The notes: generated from the letters alone by a model not told the origin. Positions 1 to 11,728 are shown, numbered from the stretch's first letter. The stretch is 64,000 bases of DNA from Fasciolopsis buskii (GCA_008360955.1 LUCM01001813.1:62001-126000), one strand, 5' to 3'. Program-made: numbers and translations.

Positions 1-870
1 ATTGCGGATATTTTGTATAATGATTTGAATAGCTGATGCCCTTTCGACTTGATGACTTTGTCCATCAAAGATTCGTGAATTTGAGTTTCCTTTGGCTCCT
101 TTTTCACTGTGCTTGAACGAGCATGGACAATACTTCTGAATGCTTTAACAAAGTTTAGTAAGTGTTTGACAAAAATATCCCCGAGACAGAAGATTACGAT
201 TGAATTCGGCGTCTTTGCAACAGATCCTCATCAGAGTAAAGGATGGCAGAAAACTCGAAAATTGCACAAAACACGAGCTGAGCTGAATGGTCCCCTAATT
301 ACGTGGATAAGAAGTTGGTTGACCAAGATTTTGGGCAACCCTTTTCAAACAGAAGGCGGATAAATAACTTCTTATCCGGATTAGATTACTGAGAATTACA
401 CTTTGCTCTACGAATCACGCATATAACTACAAAACGCCCAGTGTATACGTTTCCATGACAGTATTTCACTATTGTGTAAATGTTCCTCCAAAATTTCATG
501 TGGCTGTATTTTCCAGGCTCCTGAGTCTAAGCAATACACTAGATTTTTTTTGAGCCTCTTGAGTAAAACGCGGTGAAAGTTATTCTATTATCTTGTCTAC
601 ATGCGTTTTTCGTAATGACTCCGCTAGACGATTCCCTCTGGGGTCTTTTGTGGTAAGACCTCGAAGAGAACTTGCTTGTCGTTCTATGCAACCTCTGTCT
701 TGAAAAGGCTGGAATAATCTGTTGTGGTTGGATATTTGTGTCACTTTTTCTAAGCCGACGTTTTATTCACAAGGCAGAATATGTCACTTACCTTTCACCC
801 TATCTCGTGGCTTAATGTGATACTCGTCAATTTCATCATAAATAAACCTGCTAAATTCAGGCCTGATGTC
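1..870. other. Stretch without recognised features
   Basis: Both strands show only short frames with no family motif, no SINE promoter boxes and no simple repeat longer than a few units. It probably lies in a downstream intron or flank of the SLC26 gene, whose exons run on the minus strand from 36.2 to 9.25 kb. Confidence 0.4.
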
Positions 871-1048
871 TTTTATCTTTTACTTCCTTTATTAATGGAA
901 GAACAGTGTACATCATTTCTCAGGAAAGGGACCGCAGCCAACAGAGGGTTGTCGAGTGGGGAAGTCGACCGGCGATGAGAGAATTCGAACCCGCGGCCTT
1001 CAAGTCCAAACACCACGACCTTATCCGTCTACCCCTTGGTGGCACGGT
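871..1048 (-). mobile_element. tRNA-derived SINE, family A, copy 1
   Basis: On the minus strand this copy has a tRNA-like head with an A-box-like stretch (GACGGATAAGG), a near-perfect B box (GGGTTCGAATTC) and the closing half-stem CGCCGG. A body of about 100 bases follows, with the conserved words CCCTCTGTTGGC and CCTGAGAAATGATGTACACT, then the A-rich end GGAAGTAAAAGATAAAA. The same order of blocks occurs at 26087, 49124 and 52395. Being multi-copy, tRNA-headed and RNA polymerase III-like marks it as a SINE. The tRNA of origin looks like a Ser/Leu type (TGGCC-like D arm), but the long variable arm is gone, so this is inference. Confidence 0.8.
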
Positions 1049-2785
1049 ATCTTTGACGATACTATTTCTCATCAGGTAAATGTTTTTATACAAAGCACCT
1101 AACACCGAACTTATCATAATACAGATTATTTCACAAAGCAGGGGTAGGAAAACGAAATTCATTGGATCAAAGAACGGGTTAGATTTCAGTTCGGTTTTAA
1201 CAATCATTAACCTTGCGTCAGAGTGCTTTGATTTTAACTGCTACCTCACAGCAACGCCTAGTCAAATAAATAAAAACAGGATGAGAATGTGGAAGACCAA
1301 TTGAGAGATAATTAGCCACTGAAATGGAAAGATTTTGAGTAAAGAAGCGCCATCAGCGGTGGCATTGAATCATATCACCTGCTATCTTCACTCACGCCTG
1401 GAGGATCTTGTGAACTCCAATTTAGCAGTCCACATAAACCAGTCCACCGGCAAAGAATTTCATACTTTTTTTTACCGTGTCATCAACTGACCACCGTGAC
1501 TCATCTTCTAAAAGCTACCCTCCACGAAGAACAGCGTTGAGTGTTCAACGAAGCAAACTTTTTGAGAATGTGCAAAACACGTCCCGATCTTTTTAGTCTA
1601 TTCCTCAAAATCCCATCCCATTGTCTGCCTTCCGGTAGCAATAAAACTCTTGGAAAAATTAATTCCCCTACATCATAGATCTCTAAACGTTTCCGACCCC
1701 CTCCGATTTGCTTGTCCATATTCCAGGTCAACTCGTGACACCCCAGTCACCTTAACGCACTTCAATTATATCGGTCTGGGCGACACGATCAGAGAAATGA
1801 GGATTTGCTGCCTCGACTACAGTGACGCTTCTGACTGTGTCTACCGGAACAAGTTGTTTTCATTTCACTCCCAGTCACATGTAGAACATTCCCATTTCCC
1901 TTCTGACTGAGTATTTTCGCAGCCGACAATAATTTACTCGTTATAATGATTCCGCTTCCTCTATTGTCACCTTTACCCTTGTAATTCCTCAAGATGCTAT
2001 ATTGTCTTCGTTTCTTTTTTTTCTGTCTACGTATCTTCCATCCCAACTCACGTCCCTAGTCTCTTTATCAAATACGCAGACTGCGTAGTTCTTTGTCTGC
2101 CCTATTCCTGTGATGCTTCAATTTCGGATTATCTAAATGGATCATAGAACTTTCATAATCCTCCACGGAACATAATCTGTCTATTGATCACCAAAAATGT
2201 TCACACATTGTATTTTCTCTTTTGGAAGGTTCAAAACGTTCCACTTTTAATGACGCTTGCATTCCTTTATCCGTTAATAAGAAAAAACTGACTCAGCAAG
2301 ATTCATTAAAGTACATGGTCATCTCCGGTGGAGCACATTTTTGCTAAAACCAAGCGTCTCTTCTTCTATGTTTCACATCCCCAGACACCATATCAAAAGT
2401 TGTTTTTTCGTGTCGTTTGTCTCATTGGTTCTAATCACCTCGCGTCATTTTTTTCCTGGTCTCTTATTAAAGGATATTTGATTAATTTCTAAGTCATCTC
2501 GTCTCTGTCCTTTTGTAGCGGTTTAGCCAAACATCTATTCGTTGAATTCATCATCAAAACCTAACACATTAAAACCTGCAAGAAGCTTTCCACTAGAATA
2601 CTCACTGACTCCTCCTATCCTATATACGAAGACCTAGCGAAGTGCATTTCCTCTTCTGTCATCTGTTTCACTTACAAGCATCTTCAGACACATACGTGAA
2701 CATGTACATGTTCTACTGTTCCGTATTCGTCGAGATTCTTGAAAAACGACCCGAAACTGCAACAATATCATTTACAGAAGCTTTG
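1049..2785. other. Stretch without recognised features
   Basis: There are several short open frames on both strands (for example 1501-1731 minus, 1650-1910 plus), none with a recognisable motif, codon pattern or splice context. There is no SINE head and no reverse transcriptase motif. Confidence 0.4.
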
Positions 2786-2789
2786 AAAT

Positions 2790-3480
2790 GAAAATGCATA
2801 CACATCCCAAGTTTCTAAGAGCTCACTGTACCGGTGTTTTGTTCGTGTTGATAGTGTGTCTTCCGATCATGTGTAAGTTGAGCATCTCCCCTTCGGGGCG
2901 CATAAAGCATTTACTTGACTTGACGTGACGTGATTCGGTACCGATACAAAAGACTGAATTTTATGGCCCAGGATCTTGAGTGCTAATTTGGAGTTGGTAA
3001 GGCAAATTTCCTTCACCCTTTTTCTGCTAGTACAAAGAAACTAACAGTATTCACACCCGACGGTAGTTGTATACCTTTTATCCACAACGGTCGTGTTTCT
3101 GAGCTGTTTAACACGACCGATTTTACTGATGTTGTGTGCATTAGACCTTCGATGCTACAGGTTCCCGAAATTGGTGAATAGCAACCAAACCTTCTATATC
3201 CACGAGGCCACTTCATCCGATATATGACCACCACATGAGATGCAACTACCCAACTAATTAAACCTATCTCCTTTACCTTCTTTTTCCTCTGGAATAACAA
3301 GTCTCGAGTTCCAGTCAGTCCGGTCCTAAAACTGTATCTTGTGATTTTAAGGTGCGAAACCCAATCCGGTCATACATGTATCAGTTGATCGAGAAAGATC
3401 TGAATTTTACTTGGATCAGCAGCTAAATAAAACAGCGTCGGCATATTCTAAGCCAGACAGTTCCCTGTCTGAACAAATAT
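2790..3480 (-). mobile_element. RTE-type LINE fragment, 3' part of reverse transcriptase
   Basis: Translated in shifting minus-strand frames, the segment reads through the C-terminal half of an RTE (SR2-like) reverse transcriptase. It starts with a YAD-containing stretch and a K-Q-I-F-L-D-Q-L-like piece near 3.4 kb. Then comes a block ending SVKSVVLNSSETRPL (about 3.1 kb), which corresponds to the family's S-V-L-L-Y-G-C-E-T-W motif. A weaker piece near 2.85 kb resembles the post-RT domain. Stops and frameshifts interrupt every frame, so it is dead. Endonuclease and N-terminal RT are absent, the usual outcome of 5' truncation. A much fuller copy of a related element is at 39.9-42.25 kb on the same strand. 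Confidence 0.65.
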
Positions 3481-3628
3481 CAAAGGTACTATCTTCATAT
3501 GAGAATAGGGCTATTTACACCATCACACGAGTTACAGAGTTCATCTTCAGGTAGTTTGAAGTGGCACAAGGAGCCAGATGTTATATAGAACCGAAAATGC
3601 ACTTACATACCAAGCACACAAGAGTCTG

Positions 3629-3701
3629 CTCCACGAGCCGGAATCGAACTGGCCACCTTTAGCTTATCAGGCAAATACCCTATTACTGAACTACCGTGGA
3701 C
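3629..3701 (-). repeat. tRNA-Ile(GAT)-like sequence, probably a SINE head
   Basis: The 73 bases fold by eye into a cloverleaf. The acceptor stem begins GTCCACG and closes with TCGTGGA (first pair mismatched). The D arm is TAGTTCAGTAATAGGG. The anticodon stem TTTGC/GCTAA encloses the loop CTGATAA, giving anticodon GAT. The T arm is GCCAG-TTCGATT-CCGGC, with one mismatch. GAT is not the normal cytosolic Ile anticodon in animals, and mitochondrial tRNAs usually lack so canonical a T loop. A SINE head or decayed pseudo-tRNA is therefore more likely than a working gene. Sequence on its 3' side (lower coordinates) could be SINE body. Confidence 0.5.
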
Positions 3702-3781
3702 ACAGCTCTTTAGCAATGTTGAAAGAGAACGGAACAACGGAGACGAACATCACTTTTAGAGATGCATGCGATGAAAGACCG

Positions 3782-4239
3782 CTATAATCAAGCAATTGGC
3801 TTTGACTGTTTGCTATGTTTATGCAGTTTTAAAAGCATTCCAAACCAAAATGCACGGATGACGAGAAGATACCTTCAACGGAGGACTCGAAGGTGACCAG
3901 AGAAGCCTATAGCCAGTAGGTACAATCACAGGAGACGGAGAAAACAGCGCGATAGAGAATCGGTGTGATTGGTGGTGCACTCATTGACCGGCTGCGCTAC
4001 AATTCGGTGTCATCCTTATTTCGTTTTGTTGTCGGATAATGGGTTCGACATTGTTCTCCGTTCGCCTCTACAATCGCTCGGAATTACTTTTGTTGAAAAA
4101 CCGTAAAGTTCCTCAACATGGACTGGGATCACGCATCGCTGCACCTCAAAGATCTTATCCATCTAAAAGAGGCACTCGTGCTGGCTGGCAGGCAGCTCTG
4201 AAATGCAACCCTCCAGCCAAGGTGTCCACCCGGCATTGT
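3782..4239. other. Likely 5' untranslated part of the CR1-type LINE
   Basis: The only frames are short. The segment directly precedes the endonuclease similarity that begins at about 4.24 kb, and it is GC-richer than its surroundings in places (4.1-4.24 kb). Assignment to the LINE 5' region is inference from position. Confidence 0.3.
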
Positions 4240-4489
4240 TGAGTACCAACATTCACTCTCTGCTTACGAAAATGTCAGATCCGTCCCTCACACTTCAATA
4301 ACCGATCCATATTCACACGTGTGTCATCTGCACACAAGAATCGTGGCTGAACCCGGATATCGCTGATTCACTCGTGTCGATAAACAGCTTCAGACTCCAT
4401 CGGCGGGACAGAGTTTCGAACAAAAGGAGGACTGGAGGCGGTGTGGCAACATACATAAATTCATTCTGATCTGGCAAGTCCGAAGTCGC

Positions 4490-5399
4490 TTATACGTACT
4501 CGCTAAACGGAACTGACTGTCTCGTGACGCAGTGTCATCCTAGGTTTTCTCGTCATACCAGCACTATCATAACCAATTTGTGCATTGCCCCCCTTTAGCT
4601 TGCAGCAAAATATCGCAACTTTTTTCGACTCTTTTCCAGTATTTATTGTTTCTCTTCTTGAGGACAATGTGCCTAGTATTATAGGTGATTTCAACCATGC
4701 AACTACCTTACCACTGACTGTGTTTGATTTGACTGATCTCTGTTTTTCTCACCAGAGGCAGCTCCATTTTAGATAGTTATTACTAACCATCCTGATTTAT
4801 TTTCCCTGAAACTGCACGCTCCAATTTCAAGTAACGATCACTGTCTGCTTCCGTTAAGGCTCAAGATATACTCTAGGTCAGCTTTTCATTCCTTCAGGCG
4901 AAACCAACCAAATCCGACTTCGCCACCGTAACTTTTCACATAACAACCTTATTCTTCTTCAGAAATCCCTTTCAGTCGCATCTGCCTGTTTCTGTTCTGA
5001 ACCCCTGCTCAACGACAATGTCAACTTTTTCCACGGAGACGGCCAACACAATATTTGATATCTTCTGTCACTTAGAAACACTATTCGTCTTAAATGGTCG
5101 TATATCCACCGAGATACTGAAATCTCTAAGAAGAGGCAAGGAGCACTTCTACAAATCTTGTAATAACTCAAGCTCGCGGTACATTTCCAACTTCATAGAA
5201 GCGGAAATCAAACGCATCGACACTACATTCGCCAACCAACCTCTGAGTAGTAAGAACAATCGATTCCTATGGCAAGGCATTCGACTGTTGTGTGGGAAAA
5301 AGATGAAACATTCAAAAATTCTGTGGATATCGACAGCATCAATCGTGCTTTCATCCATCCTTCCACTTATACTCCGGTCATATTTGGACAGGGTAATGA
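4490..5399 (+). repeat. Left copy of assembly-duplicated segment
   Basis: This segment reappears at 5439-6347 with almost no differences. The visible one is around 5.02 kb, where a T run and neighbouring bases differ and shift the offset from 949 to 948. The copies are separated only by the transposon-end palindrome and one N, so one of them is redundant sequence. Confidence 0.9.
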
Positions 5400-5437
5400 C
5401 TGTCTCTTATACACATCTAGATGTGTATAAGAGACAG
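5400..5437. other. Nextera mate-pair junction adapter (contaminant)
   Basis: The 38 bases are two Tn5 mosaic ends back to back: CTGTCTCTTATACACATCT at 5400-5418 and its reverse complement AGATGTGTATAAGAGACAG at 5419-5437. This is the Illumina Nextera mate-pair junction sequence. Its plus-strand translation gives the well-known artefact peptide SYTHLDVYKRQ, which creates a false open frame at 5018-5455. Confidence 0.98.
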
Positions 5438-5438
5438 N
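5438..5438. other. Single-N scaffold join
   Basis: One N directly after the adapter, followed by the second copy of the duplicated segment. Confidence 0.95.
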
Positions 5439-6347
5439 TTATACGTACTCGCTAAACGGAACTGACTGTCTCGTGACGCAGTGTCATCCTAGGTTTTCTC
5501 GTCATACCAGCACTATCATAACCAATTTGTGCATTGCCCCCCTTTAGCTTGCAGCAAAATATCGCAACTTTTTTCGACTCTTTTCCAGTATTTATTGTTT
5601 CTCTTCTTGAGGACAATGTGCCTAGTATTATAGGTGATTTCAACCATGCAACTACCTTACCACTGACTGTGTTTGATTTGACTGATCTCTGTTTTTCTCA
5701 CCAGAGGCAGCTCCATTTTAGATAGTTATTACTAACCATCCTGATTTATTTTCCCTGAAACTGCACGCTCCAATTTCAAGTAACGATCACTGTCTGCTTC
5801 CGTTAAGGCTCAAGATATACTCTAGGTCAGCTTTTCATTCCTTCAGGCGAAACCAACCAAATCCGACTTCGCCACCGTAACTTTTCACATAACAACCTTA
5901 TTCTTCTTCAGAAATCCCTTTCAGTCGCATCTGCCTGTTTCTGTTCTGAACCCCTGCTCAACGACAATGTCACACTTTTCACGGAGACGGCCAACACAAT
6001 ATTTGATATCTTCTGTCACTTAGAAACACTATTCGTCTTAAATGGTCGTATATCCACCGAGATACTGAAATCTCTAAGAAGAGGCAAGGAGCACTTCTAC
6101 AAATCTTGTAATAACTCAAGCTCGCGGTACATTTCCAACTTCATAGAAGCGGAAATCAAACGCATCGACACTACATTCGCCAACCAACCTCTGAGTAGTA
6201 AGAACAATCGATTCCTATGGCAAGGCATTCGACTGTTGTGTGGGAAAAAGATGAAACATTCAAAAATTCTGTGGATATCGACAGCATCAATCGTGCTTTC
6301 ATCCATCCTTCCACTTATACTCCGGTCATATTTGGACAGGGTAATGA
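5439..6347 (+). repeat. Right copy of assembly-duplicated segment
   Basis: Second copy of 4490-5399. Only this copy continues without a break into the rest of the LINE (from GTAATGATACGG at 6342), so it is the better representation of the locus. Confidence 0.9.
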
Positions 6348-7884
6348 TACGGCAGTTACAAGTTTTTCTAGAGAAGAGGTGCTCGACCTTCTGTGCACCA
6401 CTAAAATTACCTCAGGGGTTAATCTGACAGCCTGTCCTCAGCTCTTTTAAGGCATGGTAATGTGGCTCTGACTGCTGCATTTACTTATCTGCTTAACACA
6501 TCATTAATCTCGTCTTCCATCTCTGACTGTTGGAGACCCGTCACTATTATTCCCATCCCCAAATCTAGCAGTTCCACTGCTTTGGAAAAACGTTTTCGTC
6601 CATTCGTCTTCTGGTCTTAAGCTAATGGAGCGTGCTATACTCAACAACCCGCGTTCTTCTATGTGTCCTTCTGATGACGCTTTTCAGTTTGCTAAAAATC
6701 AACTTTGGATGCTGTCGCCTCCCTTATTCACCACATTTGTAAGTCCCCAAACGCACCAATGAAATCCATTAGTTGCGCCTCTTTAGACTATTCGTCGGCA
6801 TTTGATTCTGTCCCACGGTGTCTTCCACTTCACAAACTGGAAACACAGTTGACCCAAGCCTTTATTAATCCGGCTGTCTGATTACTTTACTAACCGAACC
6901 CAGCGCACAGAAATGGACGGCAAAGTTTCGAATCCGTTGATTAAAAACTCATGAGTGCTTCGAGGCGCTGTTCTTTCACCGTTTCTCTTCTCCACATACA
7001 TCAGCGACTTATCAACTAGCTCCCCCTGTCATCTGTTTAAGTGTGCTGATGATGTTCCCCTCTCCCAAGCCGTTTTGAACAACGCTGATTTTCAAAGGTT
7101 TTCCAACAACCTATCCCCTGTTTACGATTTCTCTGCGCGAACTGGTTTAAATCTTAACATATCTAAGTGTTTCAAATATCTGTTCTCTACTTCTTGGTCA
7201 GCCTACCCATCCGAAACGTCTTTCATCAACTCGGAAACGCTTGCCAGGGTTGATTCTGTGAAATATCTAGGAGTTACTATTGATAAAAATCTGAAGTGGA
7301 CTTCATAAATTTCTACCTGCGTAAAGAATCTCCGACGGTTGTCATTTCAAATCAGAAAGCTTCGACACCACAAGATGAAATAAAGCACCATCTCCCGAGT
7401 TGTATACCAATGACTTTCCAATCACTTCTTACTGTTCTTCTGTTATTTTTCCAGGTTTGCTTGGAGCAGACTTTAAAATTGCTCGCCGTATGTCCTTCGT
7501 ACCACTAACTGAATTTATCCTAAATCTATGTGACTAACGCTTATCAATATGTGAGAAATTTCCTCACAAAATTCTTTCAGATCCCATGCATCCCGTGCAC
7601 AACGATCTTTCAAAGTGTCGCTCTCATATTTCCACACGATCCGCTTTTCTTTCCATACCCTCTAGGCTCAGTGTCTACAAAAACTCCACTGTCCCAAATT
7701 CGGCACGCATCTTGACAGGCAGTGACCCTGGTTCAGCCGAATTCCTGAGGAACCTACCATAATGTCCTCCGATTATTATTCGATGAGCTTTTTAATTTCA
7801 TACGAGCTGATGGGTGTAAATTATTCTCCTATTGTACTTTCATTTTCACATTTTTTGACTGGGATGCGACATTATTCATTGTAT

Positions 7885-7945
7885 GCAATGTCTATGCAGT
7901 GCAATACAGTGCAGTGCGATACAATACAATACAATACAATAACAG
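7885..7945. repeat. Short pentanucleotide tract (CAATA/GTGCAATACA-like)
   Basis: A GCAGTGCAATACAGTGC-like run passes into four perfect ATACA units. Read on the minus strand it forms the tail of the neighbouring hammerhead-like repeat copy, after the shared words GCGAATTACATCTACCAAC. Confidence 0.7.
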
Positions 7946-8015
7946 TGTTGTTGGTAGATGTAATTCGCCAAAGTTTCGACTACCATGGGTAGTCTTTCTC
8001 ACAATTAAATAGCTG
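7946..8015 (-). ncRNA. Hammerhead-like repeat copy, family B
   Basis: Minus strand: a perfect 7 bp hairpin GACTACC-CAT-GGTAGTC is followed at once by GAAAC, the arrangement of hammerhead stem II and the conserved GAAA. The expected CUGANGA box before the hairpin is degraded to GTGAGAA. After it comes TTTGGCGAATTACATCTACC, also present in plus orientation at 8320. Probably a remnant of a small non-autonomous retroelement, and activity is unlikely. Confidence 0.35.
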
Positions 8016-8289
8016 AGGTAATGTTCACATGCCAACGGATGATTCCTAACAAGGATGAGACAGCTGTGAAGTACTTCCATGGTTTCTTAATGGTGAGTTG
8101 AGCGATGATATCACATGGTGAATTATGTCATGGATTTTAAGTTGTCTGTATGTGGTCTTGTGTGTCTGTGCGTGTGTATACTTTGAAATGTGTGACGCGT
8201 GAGAGGTTAGTTGTCCTTCACTTCATACGCTACCTTAGTGATGAGGTCAGCTAGCATAGTGACCTTTGGAATGTTTGTTTCTGAATGAT

Positions 8290-8440
8290 GTTAGGGCTAC
8301 CCATATCTCCGAAATCTCTTGGCGAATTACATCTACCAACAACGCTGTGTTATTACCATTATATCATATCAATAAAAACCAATACATGGCTCATCGATTT
8401 TTCGATACACTGCTTACGTCGTTCGGTCCCGAGAATCAAT
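8290..8440 (+). repeat. Second family B repeat copy, opposite orientation
   Basis: It contains GGCGAATTACATCTACCAAC and CAACAACGCTGTGTT, followed by CAATACATGG, CATCGATTTTTCGATAC and TTACGTCGTTCGGTCC. The second part recurs at 30437-30540 (same strand) with about 80 percent identity by eye. It forms a loose inverted pair with the copy at 7946-8015. The hairpin upstream (GGGCTACCCATATCTCC) is decayed. Confidence 0.6.
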
Positions 8441-8449
8441 ATTAGAGGC

Positions 8450-9248
8450 AAAACAACCATTAGATCTTTTCCCCACGAATCGCATGAAGCTGACGAAATC
8501 CTGGTAAATAGTCAACGAATTCGGACCGAGAGAGATTCGGAGCGCATTGAAAAGCCGGTGCGCCATGTGATGTTTTTATGTAAATTTTCAAGAGTCAGTA
8601 ATACAGCTTTGTCGGTAGGCAGTGCGAACTGTTGAACTTCTGTCTACCTTGGATAGCGTTTCTCAAAAAGACCGCCTTTCGAAAGGTCACCCAGTGTAAC
8701 CAAAGGTCGGCCAATATCACTCCTTATAGAGAACGATATGATAATAACTTTTGAAAAGAAATGGTATTAAATGTTAGATACAAACCGAACGGTCATTCCT
8801 GCTGAGATTCACTTGTCAACATCCAAAACGAGAAATCATGATGGGACGAGGGCTGATAAAAGGGAGGCCCAATAAATCTGACAGTTTGTGCTGATTGCTA
8901 AGAACCCTATTGGATGCAATGCTGGAAACGGTCGTATCTCTCGGGGTAATACACTGAAGTCTAGCTTGACTTAAGACTTCTTGCTTTTTCCCCACTGTGG
9001 ACCAATGGTTCCAAGGTGAATTGTTGATCCATGGGTTTGGGGATATCGTACATTTTTATAGCAGTTGCGACTGGACAGTATGAAGTTGGTTATGTTTTCC
9101 AAAACCAAGGGCCATCGTTCAAAAGTCACAAACGATTCATAGTTTACCCGTGCACTTCTTTCTGTAACTGTACTGCCTCTGTCATCTTCAGAATATTGTT
9201 GACTAATAAAATGGTTACAAACAGCATAAACGCGAACCTTATGCTCAC
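8450..9248. other. Intron sequence downstream of SLC26 exon 3
   Basis: The segment follows the splice donor at 9248 in the direction of transcription (minus). I see no further SLC26 exon in it and no repeat element. Confidence 0.4.
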
Positions 9249-9370
9249 CTGTAATAGGCCGACAGTCATTGACAATGCGGCAGCGTAACGAACACGAACC
9301 GCGGTACTATCCGGCAAATCGGACCCGTTAGCCAAACGGGTCATGTTCGTGACCAGGTCGTCAAGAATAG
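9249..9370 (-). CDS. SLC26 anion transporter, internal exon (third one seen)
   Basis: The 122-base exon encodes about 41 residues: ILDDLVTNMTRLANGSDLPD, then STAVRVRYAAALSMTVGLLQ. In SLC26 transporters this corresponds to a short loop, here with two N-glycosylation sequons (NMT, NGS), leading into the helix that starts R-x-x-x-A-A-A-L-S-x-x-V-G-L-L-Q. The minus-strand acceptor is strong (TTGTCTTTTTCAAG before CTATTC) and the donor is CAG/gtgagc at 9248. It begins in phase 1 and ends in phase 0. The previous exon found (26331-26441) also ends in phase 1, but the family's conserved segment of roughly 20 residues between them is missing. One short phase 1-1 exon therefore lies unseen in 9.4-26.3 kb or was lost in the disturbed assembly. 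Identification rests on the helix motif, phase and position. Confidence 0.75.
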
Positions 9371-11728
9371 CTTGAAAAAGACAACGGTTCACCGAGAGCC
9401 ACGTCCGATCCATTATGAGGAGACAGTTTGATGCGTACCAGTAGGTGTTTCAGACGGTAATGATTCGGTTAAAAAATGTGTGTGAAGTATTTAACACAAT
9501 ACATGTTGAATTAGTTGGTGAAACAATCCCAAGCAATGTGAAAGTGTGGCCTAAACCATCACATGCACCTGATTCAGTTGTGACTTAGACCTTCAACACC
9601 CGTGAGTAAGTGCAGACAATCGATAGCGAGCAGAAGGGAACGGATCAGTATGGACAGCTGTGAATGGGTGCAGAAACCAGAAAAGTTGCTTGGCTAGTAC
9701 TACGATAGTGTAGATAAGACCGAAGCAACTCCAAATCAATCCCACTGGACTTACAAATACCTTGGATTAGATGGATTGAATTTACTGAGTGAATAAGAAA
9801 CTACTTGTCCTTCACAATTTATATCTTACTGAAAAATCTACATTTTCAAATTGCAGTTTACTGACAGAATTTAGAACCGATATCTTACCTAATTCGAAAG
9901 CATTGTGTTGGACAAACAGATGAGTACAAAAATAAGCTGACGTTTGCTTAAAATGTGTCAGGTGCAACTGAAAAGTGATTCGGTACTTCGTTTTCCGTGA
10001 ATCACCTTCAACTTATCCGAGTGAATTAACAACGAGAGTACAAGCCAGGAAAGTGTTTTCAGATAAGACGCAATTAGCCAGTGTTTATTTTATACAAATA
10101 ATTCCGTCACAATTTACTGTGCTAATGGTAATTGTAACTCCACGAAACGTTGTTACAAATTATTTACCGCTAAATTCAATCCCCACACATTCAACGCGAT
10201 CGAGCCAAGCAAATCGGTCGTCTTTAGGACGAGAAATGAACAAGCAGCCAATAGGCAGTCACTCAAACACTGGCATAATGATAGAAAGAAAAACAAGTTG
10301 CAACAAGTTGCAGGTGATAGCGGAAAACTAGGGTTCACCTGACCAGTTCTTATAGCTCGTCGATTACCCTATCAGAGGTGGCGGAAGATGTGATAAATGA
10401 GGAACTGCAATCGATTTGCAGGGGATAGTGAGTACAAACAAATGCTTGGTAGTCAAACCCAGCATGCATGTTTAAAAATTTAGGCAGCTTCGTGTCTGAT
10501 TGTTCATTACCTTTCCTATAACAAACTATTTTTGAAAAACAAATATGAACGCTGAAAATTGTCTACTGAATAGCACGATAACTACATCGACGCCGATGCA
10601 TTCAACCGGTTGATTGTATTCAATTCTTAGCAATTTTTGCCGACTGATTCCTGAAAGGGATTCGGTGAATGATTTGCTTTTCACACTCTGATTCACTCCC
10701 TTTCTCGGGCTGGTTGTTTACATGTTTCCGTTTATTTGCAACTTGAATGTTCCTCGCCACTTACAAGATATTCTATCCGTAACGAATGGAGTTGTGAATC
10801 CAAACACGGTCTCAAAAGATATTGGAAAATGTACCAGTATGGGAATTTTACAACATTAACATGCAGATTGGTTGCATCACGTTTCAGTTCGATGTATATG
10901 ACGTAGAACCAGTAATTCCGCTTGTTGATGCTATCGAAATCAGTCAGAAAAAGACGTAAGTAGAAGAAAAATAACTGGCATACTGATAAAACTACGACAC
11001 TTGCGAATTTGCTGTTGACCCAGTAATCGTTTCCCGCGGTCTGGTGCGTTTGAACTGGCGGGCATTATGTTCGTTACAAATCGTGGCTGAGAAAGTTTGC
11101 AGATCGACCTAAATTTCGATTGCAAGTGTTTGCAAAGTTTGTTACTAACATACTGCATCAGTTGAATGATCGCAACGTCACGCTGAACCCAAGTAGGGCT
11201 GATCTTCGCTACCCGAATATGTAATTTACGCGTTGTCAGGCTCCACTTCTGTGCTGAAATAGGATTGACTATCTAAGACATAGCGATCATCTATGACATG
11301 GCCTCTGGTCATGATGCTACACAATGCTTTTCGTTTGAGCTATACAGCGTATAGTGCTAGTCAGCTCAAACTTGCCTGACCTCTCAAAAATAAATTGTTA
11401 GAAACAGTTATTAGGGCGGCACGGAGATGAACATATCACAGTTCTATGAATTTCCACTCAATTTTAATATTTCCGTTTCCCTTTTCAATTGTTTTCAACC
11501 ATGACAGTAAGCAGTATATTCTTCTACCATGTGCATAACATTGAGGTGCCGAGTGATGGTCTAAGCTAGAGTCATGTAACATATCTTTCCGGACAACTCT
11601 GTGTGTTAGTCATATTGTATTCAAAGTGACCACAATCAATGGAATCGGGACATTTTCTTTTTCACGTGGTAATTGTGTACTTCACAAGTCTGATGACACC
11701 ACGATATCGGAAATCTGCACAACACAAA
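9371..11728. other. SLC26 intron, no recognised element
   Basis: Only short frames occur on either strand (for example 9975-10331 plus). I looked for the missing SLC26 exon by its expected GxFAVxSLM-type wording and did not find it. Confidence 0.4.

Larger units (their letters stand above)
4240..7740 (+). mobile_element. CR1/Jockey-type LINE, inactivated, with an assembly duplication inside
   Basis: An apurinic endonuclease-like start is visible at 4.25-4.48 kb: ESWLNPDIADSLVSI, then HRRDRV and GGGVATYI. An IIGDFN-like motif follows at 4.68 kb. Reverse transcriptase appears at 6955-7308: LRGAVLSPFLFSTYISDL, the catalytic box as CADD (7042-7053, usual Y/F replaced by C), and VDSVKYLGVTIDKNLKW. 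A C-terminal piece rich in S/H/P lies at 7.55-7.7 kb. Many stops and frameshifts separate these blocks. The 4490-5399 part is repeated at 5439-6347 because of an adapter join, so the real element is about 0.95 kb shorter than shown. The order endonuclease then RT with this wording is that of CR1/Jockey LINEs. Confidence 0.8.

Noticed and set aside
5018..5455. 145-codon open frame ending in SYTHLDVYKRQ
   Set aside because: It runs through the Nextera adapter and an N; the right-hand copy of the locus shows the frame does not exist without the artefact.
7892..8080. 62-codon minus frame sharing GELHLPTTL with a frame at 8285
   Set aside because: The shared peptide comes from the shared repeat DNA, not from related genes.
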